From NCBI RefSeq assembly GCF_000143415.4, contig NW_003314277.1, positions 2,262,905 to 2,326,904 of the forward strand: a stretch of DNA of 64,000 bases. Direction: 5' to 3'. The stretch comes from Selaginella moellendorffii (Eukaryota; Streptophyta; Lycopodiopsida; Selaginellales; Selaginellaceae). A program made the position numbers and the translations under genes. Under the pieces are notes generated by a model. That model searched no databases and was not told where the DNA came from. It was given only the letters and a program-made list of their open reading frames with translations. Shown here one piece after another: positions 54,471-64,000 of the stretch. Every line of letters starts with the position of its first letter. Positions within the stretch are counted from its first letter, which is position 1.

Positions 54471-54827
54471 AAACGAATAGGAGTGTGAACCCTAGGCCAA
54501 CCTCCCAAACCTTAAGGCGTTACGGCCTTAAATCCCACAGGCCATGGAATATTCTTGGAATATTCCTGTGGTTCATGTCATTCTCCCCTCCCTCATGACC
54601 CAGCTACATACGGCAGCCTCGAGAAGCTAAACAAGCCTCACATGAAGGGAGTCCAAGGCAATACAGCCATAGAGGAAAGATGTGCAAACGGCAACATCAA
54701 CATCGCGACAAACGGCCACGAAAGAAAGAAAGCAATATGGCTTTCTCACATGACAATACGGTCATGGAAACAAGAGAATGAGAATAGAACAAACAACTCA
54801 AATCACATAGTAATATGGCTATAGAAC

Positions 54828-57407
54828 TCAATTCTCCCCTTCTTCAGGAATGTCATCCAAGTCATAACCAAAACTCGGAAACACTCTCTTCATGTTATCC
54901 TCAGTTTCCCATGTAGCTTCGTCCATGGAATAACCATTCCACTGAACTAACAACTCCCTAGTTGTCTTTTTGCATGTTTTCACCAATCTTTGAGCAAGAA
55001 TATTGGCCAGACTAGCTTTCTCTGCATCAATCTCTGGAACCTGGATGATGGACTGATTCATGATATCACTAGAGTGCAAACACACTTTAAGCTTGCTCAC
55101 ATGGAATATTTGATGAATCTTCAAACTAACTAGCAAGTCCAAAGTGTATGCAAGATCCCCCACACGCTATAAAATTGTCCAAGGCCCACAATACTGTGGA
55201 GACAACTTAGCATTGCCACTTCCTTTTAGAGATTGTTGTGCATCCGACAACTTAAGGAAAACTTTGTCACCAACTTTGTACTCTTGATGACAACGATGCT
55301 CATTAGCCAATCTTTTGTCTCGCTCTTGAGCTTGCGTCATGTTCAATTTTGCCAACTCAAGCTTGTCTTGCATATCCTCTAGGAAATCACAAGCATGAGG
55401 AACCCGAACTAAAGCCAAATTTAAACTCATAGGAGACCTAGGCTCATAGCCATACATCGCCATAAAGGGAGACATGCCAATAGCCAATTGATGAGCGCTA
55501 TTGTGAGCAAACTAAAGCAAAGGCAAGTACTTCTCCCATACTCTCTGTCAAGTCAAATTTCCCACAAAAGACCTTAGCATATCTTCTAATAGCTGATTCA
55601 TGCGCTCTGTCTACCCATCAGATTGTGGATGCTCACCACTACTCATGCTCAGCTTAGTCTCTAGCTTCTCAAAAACTGTTTGCCAAAATTTGGATGTAAA
55701 CTTGGGATCCCGATCACTCACAATGTCACTCGGCAAACTAAATAACCAGTCTACAAACAACTAAGCAAGTTCATAAGCTTTTATCGTCATTTTCATAGGG
55801 AAGAAGTGAGCCATCTTCGTCAAACGATCCACAACAACCCAAATAACATCATTTTCTTGAAAGGTTTTGGGCAAACCAGTGATAAAGTCCATCGAGATGT
55901 TATCCCACTTATTCTCGAGTACATATAAAAGATGATAGAGGCTAGCAAACTTCTGATGATCAACTTTGACTGCTTGGTAGGTCAAACAACCACGTATGTA
56001 CTTCTCAACATCTGACTTCATCCCAGGCCAAAAAAAATGCCTCTTCACCAACATATATGTTCTCAATACCCCCGGATGCCTAACACTTGGCACATCATGA
56101 CACTTAACCAAAATCCATTTGATGAGTTTGTCAACACGAGGAACCACTAAACATCCCTTCTTCACTAGAATTCCATCTCGTATTTTGAATAACGCAAACT
56201 TGTCACCCTTCAAATCTGTAAAGGCGTCCCTCAACAAAACCTTCGCGCGAATATTAGTGATAAAGGAGTCGAAGTCAACAAACTCCTTAAGCTCATCCAA
56301 GAAATCATTGGATAGCTTCACAAATGAGATAGAATTTACCATCCTAGATAATGCATCAGCCATCTTATTGTCATCTCCATGCTTGTACCGGATCTTAACA
56401 AACATTTCCTATAAGAACTCTTGCCAACGAGCAAAGTAGCCTCGAAAATCCACATTTGGAGAGACTAATGATCTAAATCTACATAGAAGTCCGATCCATA
56501 ATGTTGCCATTCTTGAGTAGGTCAATTCCACTGTGTGGTATCAAACTTGTAGCTCATGAATGCGAGAGAATGCCTAACTTGAAGCAATACAGCCCCAAAA
56601 GCACTATCACTCACATCATTGCCTATAATTTCCACCACAATCATTATATCGTTTCCACCACAATTTCTCTGGATTTAGGCAACCTTTTGACATCTAGCCT
56701 TTCAAATGCTATTTGTACTTTTTCCAGATGAGTTGCTCAATTGTTGTATATACAAAAGTCATCAAGGTACACTCTGATAAATTTGCCAAGGTAGGGGTCA
56801 AAGATTTTGTTTATCAGTCATTGAATGTTGTTGGTGCATTTGTGAGCCTAAATGGCATCACTCTATATGCAAAAGTTCCTTAAGGAGTGGTGAATGTTGT
56901 TTTCAATTGATTCTCCTCCTTGATTTGAACTTGAAAATATCTAGAGTATCATCACAAAATGTGTACCACTCATGCTTTGGTACTTCATCAAAGATCTCAT
57001 TCATGAATGGGATGGGATGATAATCACGTTGTATAACATCATTCAACTTTTTATAGTTGATACATACTCTCCATTTCCTTCCTTGCTTTAGTGCAACAAA
57101 TGACACCCAATCTGAATTCTCCACTTCAAATATGAAGTTAGCTTTGATCAACTTCATTGACAATATTAAATTTTAGAGGTCCTAACCTGTATAGCTTTTG
57201 AGCCACTAGCTTTGCTCCTTGCTTGATTAGAATCTCATGTTCCACTATATCCATTTGCCGTAGCTCCTCATAAGAGTTTATGAAAAGCTTTGGGAACTTC
57301 TTCAACATCACTATATAGCTTTTATGTTCACTCCTAGAAAGCTCTACTCCTGCAAGCATCTTTTCTAACTGAGCATAAGAGCTGTGTTTGTCTATATTTT
57401 CCTGCAA
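54828..57407 (-). mobile_element. Ty3/gypsy chromovirus remnant (RT, RNase H, integrase, chromodomain)
   Basis: Reading from 57407 down: a protease/RT N-terminal part (GRKWRVCINYKKLNDVIQRD, DYHPIPF), RT catalytic VYLDDF near 56760, RNase H block DVSDSAFGAVLLQ near 56620 and ADALSR near 56365, an integrase zinc-finger region (HPGVLRTYMLVKRHFFWPGM) at 56070, the integrase core (WDNISMDFITGLPK), FMAMYGYEPRSP at 55450, and a chromodomain (LVQWNGYSMDEATWE) near 54920. Stops, frame changes and deletions in RT make it non-functional. Chromodomain integrases direct such elements to heterochromatin. Confidence 0.85.
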
Positions 57408-57729
57408 AAAGTGATCTCCTTTCTCAATGCTAGAAAAAAATTCTACGTTGACAAGAATATTTTAAGAATCTTCTGGCATACTAAGGAATATTCTGTCAAG
57501 ATTTTAGTGGCAATATTTTTCTTAAATAGGTATTTTAAAAAAATTATTAATTTTAATAATATTTAGTAAACTACCAGTATCTAATCTTAGGTGCTATTTA
57601 ATTGAGGTTTTACCTTATCAACTTGTATTTTAATATTTGAATAATTAGTATTTATAAATACTAATTCAATCTTGTTAAAGTCTGTACTCTAGATTATCCT
57701 CAGAATATTCTATTTAGGGCAAGGTTGCA

Positions 57730-58620
57730 ATGGTCGACATTGAAGTGAAGGCCGAAGGAGGAATTCAGTATGCCAGAGCAGAGAGGGATCACTTGGAGCA
57801 CGTAGCGTTCATTGTGAGCAAGTAAATCTGTGAACGTATTGGCCTGACTTTTTACTTTTCAGCACAAGATCAAGAGTTGTGAATTAGGCGAAGGGAAAGC
57901 GGTAACCGTTGTTCGCATGCACGAGGCACAGTGGAGTGTGCACAGAGGTGGGCGAAGACTAGTTTTTCTACTACAGTACAGATCAAGTTTAATCTCTGGC
58001 TTGCCTCAGAAACAATCCCTTTCATGGAGGAGAATTGCTACAGACTTGGAAAGCTCTTGGAGGAATCCTTGAAGCGCTATGGCTTTTCCAAGGAAGCGAT
58101 CGAGGTGGCCTTTCAAATGCAAGTCGCCGGGTTATTTCTTATTTCATTTCGTTGGCGTCATAGGCAAAGTTGCTATCCAAGATTGAGGTTTTCTGTTTCC
58201 CAGTATCGCCTGTGCTGGCCTTTCCTTACAACTACGTTGGTTGTGATCAAGGGAGATGAGGCTTTGGTCGCTGGTGGAGGTGCGTTTTGCAAGCAAGAAA
58301 GAGGTGTGTACATGCCTTCTAGCTCAACATTGTAAAGGTGGTAATCTCTTGCTTGAAACAGGAATTCGTTGTCAACCAAAAGGGCCTAAACGTCAAGGAC
58401 CAGCACACGATCATCGTGGACAAAGTATAACTGTACACTTATATCACATACCCTGGCTGACTGTGGCTTGTCTAGGTGGATCTTTCGAATAAGCAGGTTA
58501 TTCTGTTAGTGCCGCAAAAATTGCACAAGTAGGAAGCTTGGACCAGGTTTTTATTTTTTCTTTCTGATCTTTTCTCTTTCATTTCAGGAATGCCCTGAAG
58601 GGCTCATTTAGCAGGCTGAC
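57730..58620 (+). pseudogene. Unidentified gene fragments with intron-like spacing
   Basis: Exon-like pieces with gene-like composition sit on the plus strand: MVDIEVKAEGGIQYARAERD at 57730, IKSCELGEGKAVTVVRMHEA near 57875, a helical block (LGKLLEESLKRYGFSKEAIE) near 58045, and NQKGLNVKDQHTIIVDK near 58375 with LSNKQVILLVPQK near 58480. Splice-like signals separate them but frames do not join cleanly. I do not recognise the family. It could be a degraded single-copy gene. Confidence 0.4.
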
Positions 58621-59220
58621 CACAAGACATGTAAGTTTTTTCTTTCTTCCTTCTTCATGACGCTATTTCTCTCGCAGCCAGCAAATTTATCGGCAATAGC
58701 CAAGGGAGTAGTGGCCATGGATAGTCTGGCAAGGGAAAGCGTGGCCATGGCAATAAGCAAGTTGTCCTAGTACTTTGTTTCATTTGTGGTGGCCAAAACT
58801 CTAGGCTACGAGACCCTGGAAGTTTATTAAGGGGACCATGAGAGAGTGAGGTAGGTTAGGTCCCATGCTCAATCTTTGTGTGTTTAGTTCATATACCAAT
58901 GTTTAGGTTAATTTCAATGTTGCTTCAGCTCTAAATCAACTTCCCATGATCGGTTCGACACTTTTTGAACATCATGGATATGCACCTCCCACATTCCCTT
59001 GGTGGCTGGCCACTAGGACTTCCCTCTTCCAATGGAAGTTCTGCTAATGTTTTGGCTCCACACCAGCCATTCTTTCAGACCTCATCAGAAGCTCCGCTCT
59101 TCACCAAGTCCTTGGCAGCCTGCAATCTCACTGATGGGAGGCTCCAAATGGTCACCAAACTTGGGTTGGCCCCAGGACCAATTTTTCAAGGAAGCTCAAT
59201 CAATCCAGTGGCAAGGGAAG

Positions 59221-59580
59221 GATAGACTCACGATTGAAGAGTATCGAGGGGAAAACGATCAGCAAAAGCTACAAGAATGGCTATGAAAACTTAGATCATT
59301 GGTTTGTGTATAGAGGCCACCGAATACTCACAAGGTGGCATTTTCAGTGCTAGACCTTAAAGGCCTGGCTTCAGAATAGTTTAGCTTGGAACAGAGGGGC
59401 AAGCTTCCAGGATGGGAGGAATTCAACATAGCAGTTCATCACCATGTCTGTTGGAGAGCTGCCATTGAACAAGTTGAAGGGCCAAATGCTGTAGGAATTC
59501 AATGAACAATGGCTGAAGGTAAGGTATGAAGTCACTGGAATTCCAAAGGGGGCTCTCCTTCAGCACTATCTGGCATTGCA
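59221..59580 (+). mobile_element. Retrotransposon gag fragment, cut by assembly gap
   Basis: Conceptual translation gives LTIEEYRGENDQQKLQEWL, then KVAFSVLDLKGLASE and SLEQRGKLPGWEEFNIAVHH, typical of Ty3/gypsy gag, with a few stops. It runs into the gap of unknown bases. Similar Leu/Trp-rich sequence lies around the hAT insertion at 41 kb. Confidence 0.55.
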
Positions 59581-59720
59581 NNNNNNNNNNNNNNNNNNNN
59601 NNNNNNNNNNNNNNNNNNNNNNNNNNNNNNNNNNNNNNNNNNNNNNNNNNNNNNNNNNNNNNNNNNNNNNNNNNNNNNNNNNNNNNNNNNNNNNNNNNNN
59701 NNNNNNNNNNNNNNNNNNNN
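59581..59720. other. Assembly gap (140 N)
   Basis: Bases 59581-59720 are unknown. Frames that cross it are artefacts. Confidence 1.
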
Positions 59721-61690
59721 AAGCGACTTTGACACTGAAAGCTCATCATACTTTTCTTATCCTTTAAAGAGTATAGTCTTTCCAATTTAAAGACTCATTA
59801 AACTACTTTTGGTGGTTCTTTCCCTTTATTTGGTTTATTTTTCACTAAATTTGTTAAAGATGTCTTCTCTATCTCAATCTAACTATTCATTCCTGAGTAT
59901 CCTTAGTTTTTATCAACATAACCATCACACTTTGAAGCTTTTAGTTTTGACTTCTTGAAGTTAATTTCCTGGATATTTTCGACACCTTGTATTGCATACA
60001 TTATGTAACTCCACTTTCCCATTCTAAATTTTTTTACTTGAATCCTCTATTTTATTTCGTGCCACTTTAAACACTAAGTTCCATTTATCCATAGTTTGTG
60101 CTAGCATAGCTGCTCCCTCCCTTAGAACTTTCATTTTTGCCAAATTAAGCATTTGGGGAATCTATTTTTAGAAACATATTTCTTTTCTCATAATCTATTA
60201 ATATCCAACACATAAGTGTTCCTCACTTAACATTGCTATTTGGATTCCTTCTAATGATTTCCATGGCCTATTCTTGGCCACTAATTTTTTGCTCTTACCT
60301 TTTAATTGTTGTATTAAGCAATATAGAATCATTATCTTCATTCTCGAGGCATCTTTTCAGTTCCATAACAAAAGCTCTTGCTTTACCAAATCCAAAGGGT
60401 GTTCACCCCTAATAAGTCTTTTACATTTTTTGCTTTGGGCTTTACTCACAGCCCAACTTTGTGACCCTCCCATGGGATTGAATGAAAGTACGGAGCTAAA
60501 TTCCTAAGCATAGAGCCAAGGAGTGACTAAATTAGACCATGGAGCAACTCCCGAGCATACAGCCCAAGGAGCAAAGGGATAGGAGCACGGAGCGACTTGG
60601 AACAGTCTTAAATAAACACTTTTCATAAATATGAAATGAAATTAACACAAAGGGCATGATAGCGAAAGTGTTTAGCAAACACGGTAAACTATTATTTAGC
60701 GAGTATTAAGGGACTAAGCTCAATATCATAGGAGTTCCCAACACTAGCAAGTGCAAGTCAACATCATGAGTTTCTCATCACTGTGTCAAGTCTATTTGAC
60801 AAATGACAATTTAGAATTTCCTTCCTTAGTACCCTTTCAGTCTAAGTGCATATGTGATGAATAGTTTCTTAATTAGCTTAGGTAGAGACTGATAAAGGAT
60901 TTAGCAATACCGACCTCTTGCTGTCGTGGCAATAAAGAAAGAATATTTGAAAGGACTAGTCAATAGGTAACTTTCGATACCTGAAGTTACATTCATGATA
61001 GCGATGATAATATAGTGATCCTCCACAACACTATAATCAGTTCATATGGTTCTGTTCAACAGAAGTTATGCACATATGGTCTGTTGTAGCATAGATTATC
61101 CAAAAATTAGAACATGTACCATGTACTTGGCCAATTGAAAAAAGGGTGAACTTGATAAATTTGGAGCTTCAAGCTTTGGTTGAAACAAGCTTTAAATTTG
61201 AAGAGAACACTTTACACCCACAACCACAAGTTTAACCTTAACATTATTCTCAAGAAGTTCTAAAAACAAAAAATAACAAAAGTGTGAAGATTATAAATAC
61301 TTGGTCAAAGGAAACAAAGACAACATACTCAAAAGCATTATAGTTGAAGGTGAAAGTTAAGAGTGTCAACATCAAGTAACAATATTATCATCATGAGTAT
61401 ACAATTCTCAATTAAAGAACTAATAGTATAAACGAGAAGGTTTACAAGATCACAATCAACTAATTCCCAAATTGCATTTGCACATATGTCTTTCAATGTC
61501 AAGCTTTTGATAAATCTTTCATTCCTTGCAAGCACATATATTTTGTATATTGTATATTTCTTGGGATGGATCCAAATGTTAAACTTTGGCTTCATCGTCT
61601 TGCAATGTTTGAATATGAGGTGTTTATGACATTGAAAAAGAATTAGAAATTGGTATTGTATTTGATTTTAATAGAAGATAAAGAAATTTT
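59721..61690. other. AT-rich repeat DNA
   Basis: No gene. It holds the dispersed repeat at 60490-60600 (shared with 51660-51800) and the inverted LTR-like segment at 60655-60835 (partner of 52370-52535). The rest is AT-rich, without features I can name. Confidence 0.5.
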
Positions 61691-62124
61691 TATTTATAAA
61701 TTACATCTAAAAAAATATATAGCATTTCTTATAATAGGGATTTTATGTAATAATAATAAATTTAAAGTTTCCAAGATTATTGAGTAGATCACTCGAAGGC
61801 AAATGCCCCAAAAGCAAACAAATTTACTCTTCAAGGACTTGATCTCATACCTGTTGAGCTCCATGATCACCCTGAGCAGCTGCTGCTGGGTCGAGAAGCT
61901 CAACAAATCTCATTTACCCCCTCAGTTTTGCCAAGAAGACAATGTCTTGTTCCTCCAAAGGACAAGTGCTGATTCTTGCAGCTTCTGCCACAAAGCTTGC
62001 TGCAACACAAACGCAGGGATCTGCATAGCAAGAAGACTGAGCACATCCAGGCCTGCATTTCCGCTCCTCAAGTGTTGTCCATGCACAGCGAATCTTGCCA
62101 CATCCAGGAGCTCCACCATTAGCT
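61691..62124 (-). other. Gene-like fragment interrupted by a hAT element
   Basis: A minus-strand frame (62124 down to about 61922) reads YELMVELLDVARFAVHG and on to VLWRNKTLSSWQN, with gene-like GC content in an AT-rich area; a donor-like GTATGAG lies near 61850. The target duplication of the hAT element at 62125-62515 falls in this frame, so the insertion split it from 62516 onward. Family not recognised. Confidence 0.35.
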
Positions 62125-62515
62125 CATAGTTACTGCCAAACTTCCTAACGTTGCATACATACGTGTTACAAACGGCATTATGAATGACAAATTTTCATCT
62201 GAACGCAACGTGTGAACCGAATGTGAAAATTTCCCTAAAGAAAGTGGAAAGAAATCTTTAAAACTTGAAACTTGAACCTTCACCTTCAATAGAATGAAGC
62301 TCCCACAAAGGTTCTTTCCTCTTGCCTCCTCTACGTGGAGGCATAATGGATGATAAACCTAGCTTAATGGTAAACTTAATTTAAATTTATGGAAAGATTC
62401 GGAATCTTTAAAAGAGTTCGTTTTGAACGTGACTCGAACCCGCACGTGTGTTACTAACGCGACGTTACGAACGCGTTACTAAATTTTCACCCAAACCCAT
62501 TAATTGGTAACTATG
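62125..62515. mobile_element. Second small hAT element (391 bp), same terminal repeats
   Basis: The ends are CATAGTTAC (62125-62133) and GTAACTATG (62507-62515), differing by one base from the ends of the 700-bp element at 40327. Flanking 8-mers CATTAGCT (62117-62124) and CATTAACT (62516-62523) match at 7 of 8 positions, as an ageing target duplication would. AACG words are frequent inside. There is no coding capacity. Confidence 0.75.
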
Positions 62516-62669
62516 CATTAACTCATACGAGGCTGAAGTTCAAGATCCGGGGTGGATGCGCCCTCTCGGTGGATGCGCCCAAGGCTGTTCTTGCCTTTCT
62601 AGAAGATCAGTACTTGCCGGACGAGTATCTTCTGGCCGAAGTCATCGCAGATTTATATGACACAAATAT

Positions 62670-63540
62670 GGTTCACGTGTGAATTCCCTGTAATGCGTGT
62701 ATTTTCCAAATGTTTATCAATACCACGTCTGGACACAGTTTGCAGGCTATGAAACCCGGCATTGCAGCACGCACTCCAAACTTTCAAGGCGGTGGAAAAA
62801 TAATACAGAGATACTCTCAGAAAGTGCTTCATAGTTTACATTGCAAATCATCGACAAGCAGCCATAGGCTTGCTGGACAAGGAAAGATCTTCGACAGAGG
62901 CATAAAACGCATCCATATCGCATCCAAGTTTTGTCGAGATTTTGGCTCGCCTCTAGCTCGAGAATTCGATCTCTTTTTGATGTTAAAACAAAGCCAGAGA
63001 AAGGAAAAGAAAAAAAATGTAAAGAAAGAACTCTAGTCGTGCTGATTTTTGCAGCCTGTTCTCTGAATTTCTCGATCATCTGCGTCTTTGCGCTGCTCGT
63101 TCTCGAAATACCGGGATCCTTTGCTCATCTTGTAAACAATCTTCTGGACTTTTCCTTGTCCACACCACTCATTCCTGACTCCCGAGGTCGTGAGGCCCAG
63201 GATTTCTCCTCCTGGAGCAGCACGCCGGATGGATCTATGCTGCTGCCGTCCTGTGACGCTCCCGACACACACACACACACACACACTCAAGCATAAAGAA
63301 TGTGGGAAAATACCGTGTCGTACGGCTCCGATTCCGACCAGCTCCCCGCTTGATCCTCGCCTTGAGCTTGAGGCGCCATTCTTCCATCGCTGGAATCGCA
63401 GTGGGGAGGCTCACCACTGATCCCTCGCCATCGGCTTTGAACATAAACAGTGAAACTACGGCCAAGGGTTTATTTTGCCGTACAAGAAATTCATAGAAGA
63501 TTCTGCCTTTTGACGGCAGATAGAATATACCGGTCGGGTT
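62670..63540 (-). pseudogene. Inverted truncated copy of DNA polymerase kappa 5' region
   Basis: Minus-strand reading from 63540: leader sequence (ACCGGTATATTCTATCTGCC) matching 32215-32235, exon 1 remains, exon 2 with [14 protein letters not shown], exon 3 with LELEASQNLDKTWM, then a damaged catalytic block and exon 4 with [14 protein letters not shown]. Frameshifts break exon 1, exon 2 and the catalytic [10 protein letters not shown] region, and the copy stops near exon 5. Introns and promoter are kept, so it is a genomic duplication. Homology continues to the window edge (63976-64000 matches 32005-32030 in inverse). Confidence 0.9.
63264..63286. repeat. (AC)n microsatellite
   Basis: A run of AC dinucleotides sits in the former intron 1 of the polymerase pseudogene. 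The intact gene has a shorter TG/TGCG run at the same place (32520-32533). Confidence 0.8.
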
Positions 63541-64000
63541 TAGGGTTTTTGGCGAATGGGCATACTCCAGCCTCGCATTTCCTTCAAAAATCTTTGAACC
63601 GCAGCGCTGCAGCAAAGGCTGATCCGTAGGAAGCGTGCTTCTGCCCCAGCACATTCTGCTACTGCGTCTCCTGTAAGTACATCTCTCTCTCTCTCTCTCT
63701 GTGCTTGTCGAGATTTCTCATCGCGTTTTGATTGATAAGGTCGTCCCCCAAACGTTGGGCGTCATGGACCCATTAGAGATCTCTTCTGGCGGTCACCACG
63801 AGGAGCTGGTGGATATTGTCAAAGTGAAAGAAGGCGCGGGGACAAGCTCTCGAACCCGAGTCTGTAGAAGATCCTGGACGAGGGACTCCTCGCAGGTACA
63901 ATATTCCAGAGAGTGAGAGGGAGACCTTTGCTCATCATCTCGCGCTGGTGGAGGCGATCAAGCAATTCATCCCCTGGAGATATCGAGCGGCTGAATGGCT
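63541..64000 (+). other. Partial gene-like sequence at window edge
   Basis: A frame from about 63763 (MDPLEISSGGHHEELVD) has gene-like composition and a possible splice donor (CAG|GTACAA) at about 63896. Another frame follows to the edge. A CT repeat lies at 63684-63702. The edge matches DNA upstream of the intact polymerase gene in inverse orientation. No family recognised. Confidence 0.35.

Noticed and set aside
59423-59785. Frames crossing the N gap
   Set aside because: They depend on unknown bases.
62425-62460. tRNA-like GACTCGAACCC
   Set aside because: No matching acceptor, D or anticodon arms; it lies inside a small hAT element.
1-64000. CRISPR array, bacterial operons or phage genes
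   Set aside because: No regularly spaced repeats of that kind; the genes have spliceosomal introns and plant-specific families.

Overview
The window looks like nuclear DNA of a seedless vascular plant, most likely a spikemoss such as Selaginella moellendorffii. The evidence is plant-only genes (an LHCA5-type photosystem I antenna protein, a FRIGIDA-like protein, a SUPERMAN-type zinc finger with an EAR motif, a P-class PPR protein), very short introns (mostly 45-75 nt, GT..AG), tight gene spacing, and sharp alternation of GC-rich gene blocks with AT-rich transposon blocks. The species call is inference; no search was run.

Left block, 1-22.5 kb. After an AT-rich stretch and a decayed kinase-like pseudogene come: a SUPERMAN-type zinc finger gene (+); an uncharacterised coiled-coil gene (-) sharing a 376-bp divergent promoter with a UBAC2-type ER rhomboid/UBA gene (+); a two-module PPR gene (-); a FRIGIDA-like gene (-); an uncharacterised 7-exon gene (-); a PUMILIO gene that also carries a CCCH zinc finger (+); and a 10-exon D-cysteine desulfhydrase gene (+). 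For the spliced models from UBAC2 onward I placed the exons from splice signals, and the summed exon lengths are multiples of three.

Middle block, 22.5-47.5 kb. A run of stem-loops lies downstream of the desulfhydrase gene. A decayed Ty1/copia element separates it from a truncated, intron-containing second copy of the desulfhydrase, which has its own stem-loops. DNA polymerase kappa (+) and LHCA5 (-) are convergent and share one CTAG as their two stop codons. An AT-rich stretch then holds a decayed Pif1-type helicase followed by an EEP-type endonuclease, the arrangement of Helentron-like rolling-circle elements. Next come a tiny secreted-peptide gene, a 700-bp hAT element with a perfect 8-bp target duplication and a BED finger ORF, and the most striking gene in the window: a secreted, proline-rich protein with a Hedgehog-type Hint/Hog autoprocessing domain, lying between two short LTR elements.

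Right block, 47.5-64 kb. An intronless STA1/PRP6 splicing-factor gene is followed 55 bp later by a tRNA-Leu(CAG) on the other strand. Then come 10 kb of Ty3/gypsy debris including a chromodomain integrase, a 140-bp assembly gap, a second small hAT element of the same terminal-repeat family, and an inverted, broken copy of the 5' part of DNA polymerase kappa with its promoter.

Most intact genes are housekeeping or regulatory. The accessory interest lies in the Hog gene, the shared stop codons, the duplicated gene fragments and the several transposon classes.
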